Below are positions 13,201-23,590 of a stretch of 64,000 nucleotides of DNA, one piece after another (the first letter of the stretch is position 1; each line of letters opens with the position of its first letter). A program made the translations under genes and the position numbers. The DNA comes from Stichopus chloronotus (taxonomy: Eukaryota > Echinodermata > Holothuroidea > Aspidochirotida > Stichopodidae). Under the pieces are notes generated by a model. The model saw only the letters and a list, made by a program, of their open reading frames with translations. It had not been told where the DNA came from and made no database searches. The stretch lies in contig CM037841.1 of assembly GCA_021234535.1 (NCBI GenBank), forward strand, positions 15,830,825 to 15,894,824. The letters are read 5' to 3'.

Positions 13201-13350
13201 AAAGTGCCCCTTTAAGTCCATATACTGGTCAACATACCTGAGGGTAATACAGAGTTTCAGTTAGCATACCAGCTGACATTGTCCCATTACTCAATTATCA
13301 TTCATGCACGATAGGGATGAAATGTGTATGACAGTTTAAAGGGGCACTTT
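13201..13350. mobile_element. MITE with perfect 15-bp TIRs
   Basis: AAAGTGCCCCTTTAA at 13201-13215 and its exact reverse complement at 13336-13350 bound 150 bp of non-coding DNA. No clear target-site duplication was seen. The size and structure fit a miniature inverted-repeat transposable element of undetermined superfamily. Confidence 0.6.
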
Positions 13351-14039
13351 AATGGGAGAAGGAGAAGCAATTTGCAGAATTCCATAAAATGGGCCATACG
13401 GTCCTCATGGAACCATAGACTACAAGTTCATGAACACCCTAAGAAAACCACTAGCAGAGTATCATTATGACAAACCATCAACATTGCACAAGAGAATATG
13501 TAGGAGAAGAACAACTTTGTAGAATTCCTAAAATGGACTGTAGGGTCCACATGGGACCTTAGACTGAAACTTTTTTGTGCGCCCAACATGAACTACCACC
13601 CAAGGGTATGAGCTAAAAAGCCATTTCAATTAATGCAATGAATTGAAGATGCTGACTCCTGCAATATACAGCAATATCCCATTCATTTTACAAAGCACAA
13701 ATAGCTGTAAGGCTTATCAAAGGTTTATCACATCCATGCCCCTTTAAAGTCTGCCCAACTTTGACAGCATATGCCCTGGAGGGACTCCTGGGGTCTAGTT
13801 TCCATTGTTAAGAACACCAACTGACTTTCTTTCATTGTGTCCTGCCCACCTCACTGACAGACATTTACATGAATGCATACATCAGCACTCAAGCACAAGG
13901 ATGTAAACTGATCCTTAGATGACCTTTGACCTCCACCAAAAACAAGAGGGCAATCCACGTAGTTGCGTATCTCATCGCCAACATGCACACTGATTTCAAT
14001 ACAGGGCCTGCACAGGAGAATTTGTAATATTTTATTGCT
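13351..14039. repeat. B-like interior remnants plus one isolated DR1 monomer edge
   Basis: Positions 13430-13570 resemble the B interior (GTATCATTATGACAAACC, then CAAGAGAAT...GTAGGAGAAG). Positions 13917-13950 carry an intact DR1 followed by CCACCAAAAACAAGAGGG. No gene is seen. Confidence 0.4.
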
Positions 14040-14605
14040 AAGTACTGACAAAACTTTAAGTAAATTGGTGTAAATAGTTCTCAAGATATGCTGGATATAC
14101 AAATTTTGGGGCAAAATTGGCTTTTTTCTCAAAAAATCAGCAAATTTCACTCTCTTTACTGCAAAAGTCATAAACCTTGAATATTTCATTCTAAGGTAAA
14201 TTTTTGCAAAAGTTTTGCATTAAATGCTCAAATACTTCTCAAGATATGCTGGAAATAGCAATTTTGGGGCAAAATTGGCTTTTTTTCTCAAAACTCAGCA
14301 AATTTGACCCGATTTACCATTACGGTAACATTATGTTGAACAATGTGTTCTCTGGTAAGTACTTACAAAATTGTAAGTTAATTGATCTAATAGTTCTCAA
14401 GATATGCTGGAAATACAAATTTGGGGCAAAATTGGCCTTTTTTCTCAAAAGTCAACAAATTTCACTCTCTTTACAACAAAAGTGATATTCCTTGAAATTC
14501 CTTTTCATTCACAGGTAAGTTTTTGCAAAATTTTGCATTAAATGCTCAAATACTTCTCAAGATATGCTAGAAAATAGCAAATTTGGGGCAAAAATTGACT
14601 TCTTT
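14040..14605 (+). repeat. Tandem repeat family D (~150-160 bp, four units)
   Basis: The motif TCAAGATATGCTGGA recurs at 14091, 14239, 14397 and (diverged) 14557, giving units of 148, 158 and 160 bp. Each contains TTTGGGGCAAAATTGGC and a TTTTTTCTCAAAA block. The sequence is unrelated to the A/B/C monomers and lacks TGACCT half-sites. It abuts the left end of element A1. Confidence 0.75.
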
Positions 14606-14612
14606 CCTCAAC

Positions 14613-17380
14613 CAGAAAGCCAAAAGGCTTTGTGATTCCTTGCCATATGGTTATATTATAACAAACATGAATTACCCACATGACAAGTATGAGATCAACT
14701 ACAGTTATTGTCCTTGAAACACCACATTAATGAGCCTTTTACCCCAAATGACCTATTTTTGGTGACCTCAGATGACATTTAACTTCCACCAAAAGCAATA
14801 GGAATCACCTACCCAGTATGGCCAACCCACATATCAAGTATGACATCAGTCATCATTACCCTTCTTGAGATAATGTGTTTGCAAGGTTTTTCAGTTTGAC
14901 CTCGGGTGACCTCAAATGACCTTTGACCTCCACCAAAACTACAGGGATCATCTACTTAATATGACCAACCCATACACCAAGTATGACATCAATCACACAT
15001 ACCATTCTTGAGATATCGTGTTTACGAGGTTTTCACATTTTGACCTCTGGAAACCTCAAATGACCTTTGACCTCAACCAAGAACAATACAGATCATCTAC
15101 TCAGTGTGACCAACCCACAAACGAAGTATGACATCAGTCACAGTTACGCTTCTGGAGATATCGTGTTTACAAGGTTTTCACAGTTTGATCTCTGGTGACC
15201 TCAAATGACCTTTGACCTCCACCAAAAACAGTAGAGATCACCTACTCAATATGACCAACCCACACAGTAAGTATGACATCAGTCACATAATGACCTTTGA
15301 CCTCAACCAAAAACAATACGGATCACTTACTTATTGTGACCAATCCACACACGAAGTAAAAGATAATGACAGTTACCCTACTTGAGATATCGTGTTTACG
15401 AGGTTTTCACAGTTTGATCTCTGGTGACCTCAAATGACCTTTGACCTTAACCAAAAACAAAAGGATCATCTACTTAATATGACCAACCCATACACCAAGT
15501 ATGACATCAGTCACATTTATCGTTCTTGAGATATCGTGTTTACGAGGTTTTTGCATTTTGACCTCTGGTGACCTCAAACAACCTTTGACCTCAACCAAGA
15601 AAAATAAGAATCATCTACTCAATGTGACCAACCCACACACCAAGTATGACATCAGTCACAGTTACGCTACTGGAGATATCGTGTTTACAAGGTTTTCACA
15701 GTTTGATCTCTGGTGACCTCAAATGACCTTTGACCTCAACCAAAAACAAAAGGGATCATCCACTTAATATGAACAACCCATACAGTTAGTATGACATCAG
15801 TTACAGTTATGCTTCTGGAGATATCGTGTTTACAAGGTTTTTGCATTTTGACCGCTAGTGACCTCAAATGACCTTTGACCTCAACCAAAAACAATAGGGA
15901 TCATCTACTCAATGGGATCAACATACACACCAAGTATGATGTAAGTCACAGTTACCATTCTTGAGATAGCGTGTTTAAAAGGTTTTCACAATTTGACTTC
16001 TGGTGACCTCAAATGACCTTTGACCTCAACCAAGAAAAATAAGAGTCATCTACTCAATGTGACCAACCCACACACCAAGTATGACATCAGTCACAGTTAC
16101 GCTACTGGAGATATCGTGTTTACAAGGTTTTCACAGTTTGATCTCTGGTGACCTCAAATGACCTTTGACCTCAACCAAAAACAAGAGGGATCATCCACTT
16201 AATATGAACAACCCATACACCAAGTATGACATCAGTCACATTTATCGTTCTTGAGATATCGTGTTTACGAGGTTTTTGCATTTTGACCTCTGGTGACCTC
16301 AAACAACCTTTGACCTCAACCAAGAAAAATAAGAATCATCTACTCAATGTGACCAACCCACACACCAAGTATGACATCAGTCACAGTTACGCTACTGGAG
16401 ATATCGTGTTTACAAGGTTTTCACAGTTTGATCTCTGGTGACCTCAAATGACCTTTGACCTCAACCAAAAACAAAAGGGATCATCCACTTAATATGAACA
16501 ACCCATACACTTAGTATGACATCAGTTACAGTTATGCTTCTGGAGATATCGTGTTTACAAGGTTTTTGCATTTTGACCGCTAGTGACCTCAAATGACCTT
16601 TGACCTCAACCAAAAACTATAGGGATCATCTACTCAATGGGATCAACATACACACCAAGTATGATGTAAGTCACAGTTACCATTCTTGAGATAGCGTGTT
16701 TAAAAGGTTTTCACAATTTGACTTCTGGTGACCTCAAATGACCTTTGACCTCAACCAAGAAAAATAAGAGTCATCTACTCAATGTGACCAACCCACACAC
16801 CAAGTATGACATCAGTCACAGTTACGCTACTGGAGATATCGTGTTTACAAGGTTTTCACAGTTTGATCTCTGGTGACCTCAAATGACCTTTGACCTCAAC
16901 CAAAAACAAGAGGGATCATCCACTTAATATGAACAACCCATACACCAAGTATGACATCAGTTACAGTTATGCTTCTGGAGATATCGTGTTTACAAGGCTT
17001 TTGCATTTTGACCGCTGGTGACCTCAAATGACCTTTGACCTCAACCAAAAACAATAGAGATCATCTACTCAGTGGGACCAACATACACACCAAGTATGAC
17101 ATAAGTCACAGTTACCATTCTTGAGATATCGTGTTTAAAAGGTTTTCACAATTTGACTTCTGGTGACCTCAAATGACTTTTGACCTTAACCAAAAACAAT
17201 AGCGATCATCTACTAAGTGTATCCAAGCCACACACCAAGTACGAAATCAGTCATGGTTACACTTCTTGAGATATTGTGTTTACAAGCAAGGCGTCACATA
17301 CACGAACACGCACACACACACACGCACACACACACGACATCACCATCGCATAGATTCCTTCCGCCTTCGGCAAGGAATCA
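14613..17380 (+). mobile_element. A-family HINE-like element A1
   Basis: Left palindrome and subterminal TGATTCCTTGCC at about 14615-14643; core of about 16 monomers; (CA)n tract about 17300-17336; right hairpin with GGCAAGGAATCA ending at 17380. Monomers mostly read GACCTCAACC where A0 has GACCTCCACC, so A1 amplified its own monomer variant. The right terminus joins the left terminus of C1 with no intervening unique DNA. Confidence 0.75.
15493..16940 (+). repeat. Higher-order repeat, 725-bp unit x 2
   Basis: The stretch from about 15493 to 16217 is repeated almost exactly from about 16218 to 16940. The offset is 725 bp, five times 145, so five monomers were duplicated as a block. A 71-codon reading frame is preserved identically at 15501 and 16226 because of this duplication; it is not a gene. 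Confidence 0.85.
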
Positions 17381-17382
17381 AC

Positions 17383-20300
17383 CAGAATGCAGAAATGCAT
17401 TGCAGTTTCGATGATCCGATTAAGAATATTTTTGCGGAATCTGATATAATAGCATTAGTATGTGTCACATTGAGCTACGTATGCTTTATATGAAGTATAT
17501 GAGATCTGCACAAGCTTCCTTTCTTGAGATCATACCTCCATGTTAACAATTTGATGCTTGCTGACATGGAATAATCTTCTACCTCTATTAAAGACTAACG
17601 TTCTTGTGCTAAATGAGATACAACTACACATTGAATACTACATCTGTCCAAGCTTCCCTTCATGTGTTTACAAGAATTCCACACTGTGACCCTGTTGACC
17701 GCAAATGACCTTTGACCTTCACTAGAGAAAATGAAAATTTTTGTAAATTCAATGAGATAAACCTACAGTCTAATTAGGAGATCTGCCCATACAAACCAAA
17801 TGTAAAGTTTGTCCAAGCTTCTTGCAATAAACTGTTTACAAGTAAGCTGTGTCGGTAGGAGCACTACGCATATATCAGTATATATGGCTGCTCCATACCT
17901 AAATGGCAGGAAAATATCAGCTTCATCACTTTAACTCTGCAATCAATTAAGACCTGATACATTCTGTAACAACTTTGAAAAAGTATGCATTTCTTTTCAA
18001 AATTGTTAGGAATCGAGATACACTGAGTGTCAATATGCAACCATTAACTTGAAGAAATTAAGTGCCAAACACATTGGGTGGGTGGGGGGAGGGTGGGTGA
18101 GGGATGAGGATGGAAGATATTAGGAAGTTTACATTTAGAAGTGCTGGTAAATTATTTACCCATCCCCTGTGGCTATAAGCCAATACGATTGAGCAGAGCT
18201 TGGTCTCAAATGCATTGAGTTGGAGTTATGAAAATGTGTTGGTTTGTCGTAACACTGTTATATATGGTGAAATTTTCTCCACTCTTTTTTAAGTTTAATG
18301 TGCAAAGTTTTAGTGCAAACTATGCCATCCTGGTCCTGATGACCCAAAATAAGCTTAGCAATATATCAGGCAACACAAAGCACGTTTTCAAACAGTTTTG
18401 GATCAAAATTTACTTGAAAATCTTAGTCTAGTCTGTTCCTGTACAGTAAGTGTAGGGCACCAGTGATACATGTGTTGGCTAGGATCTATCTCAGTATTAC
18501 ATATATATGTTAGGCTACAGCAAAAGTCCCAAGTCACCCTGAACGAAAATATCTCGTAGAAGGAAACCTTCGAATTAAAATTTGCAAAAATGATGCGGAT
18601 TGCTAGTTTGGGGTGTTATGCACACGCCATGCAAATGTTTTTGGCAGTTTTGACCGATTGATAGTAACTACAATACAAAGTGTACACAGACAACTGAACA
18701 GTGTGTGTGATCCAACGGTAGTTTTTGTGACTGAAATCTCTTACTCTAGGGAGTCTAAAACCTTAATAACACTTGCAGTTTGCATCAACAGAAAGTTGTC
18801 TTTGAAATTTACGTTGGGTAAGCATTCGTTCCGACCAGGGAGTTGCTATTTGACAATAGCAACTCCCTGTTCCGGCCGTACTGCCTTGCGTACGCGATGT
18901 ACTGTATGTGTACGTGTGTCGGCTACTTACATGGGCAGTATGTACTTGGGATGAATCTATCATTCTATGCAACATTAACGAAACAGACAGGTGTGCAACT
19001 GACTGCAGTACAGGGAGATGGTATACGCAGATGGGCTCAAAACTGTGGGTGAAAACATCATTTAGCTATTTTTTTCCCCCACTTATAAAACTGAGCTTTC
19101 TTTTTGGCGCGAATTACGGGGAAAATGTTACTCCGTGTTTCATCAACACGAATATTTTCCAATTCGTAGTAACGAAATGGAGACATGCATGCAATTCACT
19201 ACTCTTTTTGTTATTCTGACGTATCTAACATGGTGGGAAGTAGCCATATCGGCCTTTCAACTGTTTTTCTAGGTAGGTGTACGGTACTTTGGATACTCCT
19301 CGGTCTCGCACTTTGCTTTTGTTTTTATGTCTGACAAACATTGCTACTTATTTTGATGTTCCATTGTCACCAAGTTTTTTTATTTTTACTAAAATGCTAA
19401 TCTGTGTTCATGTGCCCTTCAAGGTGCACAGCTTTTGCGTACACAACTTGAAGAGGTTGTCTTGGAATTTTCCGTAACCCCCATTCATGGACTATTCCAA
19501 TTACGCACAGTTCAGTTACATACTCTCTGATTGACTAACTTGAGAAGCGAGGGGGTATCAATTGGTTTCTTCACACAGCTTTACTTTTACGACATATTAT
19601 CCATTTTTCCGGGTACACCTGCCATGTTTGGTACAATTGTTAGCTGTTAATTTTGTTATTGTAAGTGCAGGTGTCAATGCCATGCCCACGTATACCAGTA
19701 AATCGTCCCAGTTTATTAACAAGGTTTTCACACTTTGACCCTTGTTGACCTCAAATGACCCTTGACCGTCATTAAAAACATAGCGTTCTTGTATTCTATA
19801 AGAAACGCCTACATACGTCATGTGACATCTGTCCAAGCTTCCCTTCTTGAGATATTGTGTTTACAAGGTTTTCACAACCTGACCCCTGTTGACCTCAAAA
19901 GACCTTTGACCTCCACCAGAATCAATACCGATGTTGTACTGAATGTGGTACATCAACGCACTAAATATGACATTTGTCCAAGCTTCCCTTCTTGAAATAT
20001 TGTTTACAAGGTTTTCACAATTTGACCCCTGTTGACCCCAAATGACCTTTGACCTCCACCAAAAACAATAGGGTTCTTCTACTCAATGTGGTACACCTAC
20101 GTACCATGTATGAGATTTGTCCAGGCTTTGCTTCTTGAGATATCGTGTCTACAAGGTTTTCACAATTTGACCCCTGTTGACCCTAAACGACCTTTGACCT
20201 CCATCAAAAAGCAATAGGGTTCATCTACTCAATGTGGTACACCTACATACTGAATATGAGATATGTCCATGCTTCCCTTCTTGAGATATGGTGTTTACAA

Positions 20301-20537
20301 GCTTTTCACAATTTGACCCCTGTTGACCCCAAATGACCTTTGACCTCCACCAAAAACAATAGGGTTCTTCTTCTCAATATGGTTCACCTACATACCAAAT
20401 ATGAGATCTGTCCAAGCTTCCCTTCTTGAGATATCGTGTTTACAAGGTAGGGCGTCACAGACACATACACACGCACACATACATACACACACACATATGC
20501 ATGATTACAAAGGTTACAATTATCATCGAAACCAAAA
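17383..20537 (+). mobile_element. C-family element C1, full length
   Basis: Left palindrome AATGC-AGAAAT-GCATT (17386-17401), then subterminal GTTTCGATGAT (17405-17415). Right end after the (CA)n tract (about 20458-20500): ATCATCGAAAC (20522-20532), the exact complement, inside a hairpin (GGTT 20512 ... AACC 20533). The interior has about 2.3 kb of unique element DNA including the perfect hairpin at 18837-18868, then about five monomers (19720-20450) with GACCCC / GACCTC half-sites. It serves as the uninterrupted reference for C2. Confidence 0.75.
18837..18868. other. Perfect 14-bp stem hairpin in C1
   Basis: AGGGAGTTGCTATT, loop TGAC, then the exact complement. It is identical in copy C2 at 39886-39917 although flanking DNA differs. 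It may be an internal replication or termination structure of the element or a relic terminus. Confidence 0.8.
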
Positions 20538-20639
20538 ATCAGCAAATTTACAACTAATACATCTTGCACATATTGGCATCATGCACAACCTTACCAAGTT
20601 TCAACTTAATCCCTCATTTGCTTCCCAAACTATTCTGAA

Positions 20640-22262
20640 ACCAGAATGCCAGGAGGCATTGTGGTTTCCATGATTCAGTTAAAGTATGAGTATTTTGAAT
20701 CTGGCATATTGCATGTTGTGAGGATATGTTGATCCCAAATGAGTTTTTACCTCTAACAAAATCAATTGCACCAAATAAGGTGCATCTGAAAATCAAATAT
20801 GACATCTGTCCAAGCTTCCTTGAATGTGTACAAGGTTTTCACAACTTGACTCCAGTTGACCTCATAACATTATTGTTGGCCTCAGTGGAAAACAGTAAGC
20901 TAGTTTTGCTCAATAAGCCACAGCTTCAAACTCCATATAAGTTCTGTAGATGCTTCCCTTCTCGCAATATCATGTTCATAATATTTTATCAATTTGACCT
21001 CCTTTGACCCAGGGTGACCTTTGACATCCACCAAAAACAATAGCCCTCTTCTATTTAATGTAAAACATTGACAAACTACATACCAAAAGTTTCCATGATT
21101 CCTACCTTGAGATATTATGTTAAGATTTTCAGTACTGATCTCTGGTGACCTCAGATGACATTTGGCCTCCACCAAAAACAATAGGGTTCTTCCACTTGAT
21201 ATGACCGATTGACACACTAAGTATGGGAGGTATCCATCATTTCTACCTTGAGATGTTGTGTTAAGAACATTTTCAGTGTTTGACCTCTGATGACCTTTGA
21301 CCTCCATCAAAAACAAGAGGGCTCTTTCCCTCAATATGGCGCATCTATGCACCAAGTTTGAGAACTGTCAGCGTTTCCCTTCTTGCCTACCTTCTTTCCT
21401 ACCTTGAGATATTATGTTAAGATTTTCAGTATTGACCTCTGGTGACCTCAGATGACCTTTGACCTCCATAAAAAACAAAAGCAATCTTCTGCTCAATATG
21501 GCGCATCTATGTACCTAGTTTGAGAACTGTCAGACTTTCTTTTCTTGAAATATTATGATAAAAAGATTTTCAGTGTTTGACCTCTGGTGACCTCAGATGA
21601 CCTTTTACCTCCACCAAAAACAATAGGGATCTGTCTCTCAATATGGTGCATCTATGTACCATGTTTGAGAACTGTTAGAGTTTCCCTTCTTGAGATATCA
21701 TGATAACAAAATTTTCAGTGTTTGACCTCTGGTGACCTCAGATGACCTTTTACCTCCACCAAAAACAATAGCGATCTTTCTCTCAATATGGTGCATCTAT
21801 GTACCATGTTTGAGAACTGTTAGAGTTTCCCTTCTTGAAATATCATGATAACAAAAATTTTCAGTGTTTGACCTCTGGTGACCTCAGATGACCTTTGACC
21901 TCCATAAAAAACAATAGCGATCTTCCTTTCACTACATCTACACACTATGCATGAAGTTCATTCAACTTCCCTAACTTCCCTAACTTGAGATATTGTGTTA
22001 ACAAGGTTTTCAGTGTCTGACCCCTGTTGACCCCAACTGACCTTTGAACCCCACCAAAAACAATAGGGTTCTTCCTCTTCATATGGGGCATCTGTGTACC
22101 AAGTTTGAGAAACGTCAGACTTTCCCTTCTGGAGATATCGTGTTAACGAGAAGTGTCACAAACATACATACATACACCCGCACATGCGCATACGCATGCA
22201 CACATACATACATACACACCCCATCATGAATGCATAGGTTTTTCTTATCATTGAAACCAAAA
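20640..22262 (+). mobile_element. C-family element C4
   Basis: Left end: palindrome AATGCCAGGAGGCATT followed by GTGGTTTCCATGATT. Right end: (CA)n-type tract about 22150-22218, then GGTTTTTCTTATCATTGAAA near 22229-22250. The core holds about seven monomers of a distinct subfamily (GGTGCATCTATGTACCA, GAGAACTGT blocks); several keep the TGACCTCTGGTGACCTCAGA spacing. Confidence 0.65.
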
Positions 22263-22556
22263 ACCACAATTTGGACAGGTCTGGACGCACACACAAACAC
22301 ACACATCCACGTACACACGCACACACATTGGCACAGACATGTTTTCATTTATACGACCCACCAGGACCCTCTTGTACCCATGGTCACTGTACCATGGGGT
22401 ACCCCTGGGGTGTCGCTACTCATCCACTATAAGTGTTTCCATGGCAACCATTCTCTCATGGGTGCACCGTACAATATATAGTTACACTAGCCAAGTGACT
22501 ACAATATCTCATCTAGCCCCTATAGGGTGATGAGATAACAATAGGGCACACCTTCT
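22263..22556. repeat. (CA)n-rich stretch and unassigned DNA 5' of the LINE
   Basis: A CA-rich tract lies at about 22285-22335, followed by about 200 bp of unassigned sequence. The last 25 bases before the LINE (AATAGGGCACACCTTCTCAA) are the first half of a B monomer. Confidence 0.5.
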
Positions 22557-22560
22557 CAAT

Positions 22561-22750
22561 ATAAGATGCTATAACACCTACAGCGACTCGTCACGGTGGA
22601 ATAAGCATACAGTCGGTGATTACGTAAGGGGCTGTTACAAATGTGGTGAACGGAATCACAACAAATCAACCAGCCGTCACCCCCAACCACTCGTTTGTGA
22701 CAACTGCCGACGACCTGGCCACAAGTCACGGTTTTGCAGACAACGATAGG
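22561..22750 (+). pseudogene. LINE ORF1 C-terminal fragment with zinc knuckles
   Basis: The frame ending at the TAG at 22748-22750 reads CYKCGERNH (CX2CX4H, degenerate fourth ligand), then CDNCRRPGHKSRFC, a canonical CX2CX4HX4C knuckle. Such CCHC modules bind RNA in LINE ORF1 proteins. Only about 60 codons survive because the element is 5'-truncated; no start codon is present. It lies immediately upstream of ORF2, as expected. Confidence 0.8.
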
Positions 22751-22770
22751 GCGCTGGCCATGGAAGTTCT

Positions 22771-23590
22771 CGTGTCGAAATTTCTCCTCGTGTACAAACA
22801 AAGCCTATCGACAAAAGTAATAAAAGTTTTAATCATATTCGTCTTGGGTTTATCAATACCAATCACCTTTATCCAAAACTTGATCAGCTCCAGTATGTAA
22901 TGAATAACCAAGATACTGTTTTTAGTGTTTTTTGCAATCAACGAAACTTTTTTGAACGAAACATTTAATGATTGCGAAGTTAGCATTCCAGGATACACTA
23001 TACTATGGCTCGAAATCAAGCTACCACACACCAAAAATCTTCTCTTCTGTGTACTTTATCGTCCTCCTGATTCTAAAGTGACATGGTTTGACAACTTTCA
23101 CGAAATGTTTAGTACACCGTATGCTTTGTACTCAAATATTATAGTGGTTGGAGATTTTAATATAAACCTTTTAAGTGAGTCAAATGTAAGATGGAAGCAA
23201 GACATAGAGTGTTTTGCTCTGAAGCAAATGGTAGATAAGCCCACGAGGGAGACGAGTAGTACTGCTGCTTTAATTGATCATGTATACACCAGTAATGAAA
23301 ACCAAATTCAAAATTTACATGTACCACATGTTAAGATAAGTGATCACTACCCAATATTTTTTACTTGGTTGTGTTATTCTAACCAGAAGCAATCAAATGT
23401 GACAGGTCACAAAACGATTGAATATCGGGATTTTAAGAAATTTGATGTCTCAGCATTTATTAAAGATCTGAGGAAATGTAAGTTGAATCAAGTGCTGGAA
23501 GAAGACAACCCAAACAAGGCCCTTGTCACATGGAACTCAAAGTTACAAAATGTCTTAGACAAGCACGCTCCAAAGAGAATAAAAGGGTAA
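22771..23590 (+). pseudogene. LINE ORF2 endonuclease region, frameshifted and internally deleted
   Basis: An initial segment (NTNHLYPKLDQLQYVMNNQD, about 22857-22917) is in a different frame from the main piece starting at 22925 (INETFLNETF...), so one frameshift lies near 22925. The main 221-aa piece carries endonuclease motifs: INETFLN, YRPPDS, GDFNI and SDHYPIF. The usual Arg/Gly-rich loop between the GYTILW and LEIKLP segments is missing, indicating a deletion of a few tens of residues. A second frameshift at about 23580 separates it from the RT frame. The APE-type endonuclease normally nicks target DNA; this copy is unlikely to be active. Confidence 0.8.

Noticed and set aside
15501..16441. 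Identical 71-aa reading frames at 15501-15716 and 16226-16441
   Set aside because: They arise from the 725-bp duplication of non-coding monomers; neighbouring monomers do not keep the frame.
18837..18868. Perfect hairpin as a microRNA precursor
   Set aside because: The stem is only 14 bp with a 4-nt loop, too short for a pre-miRNA.
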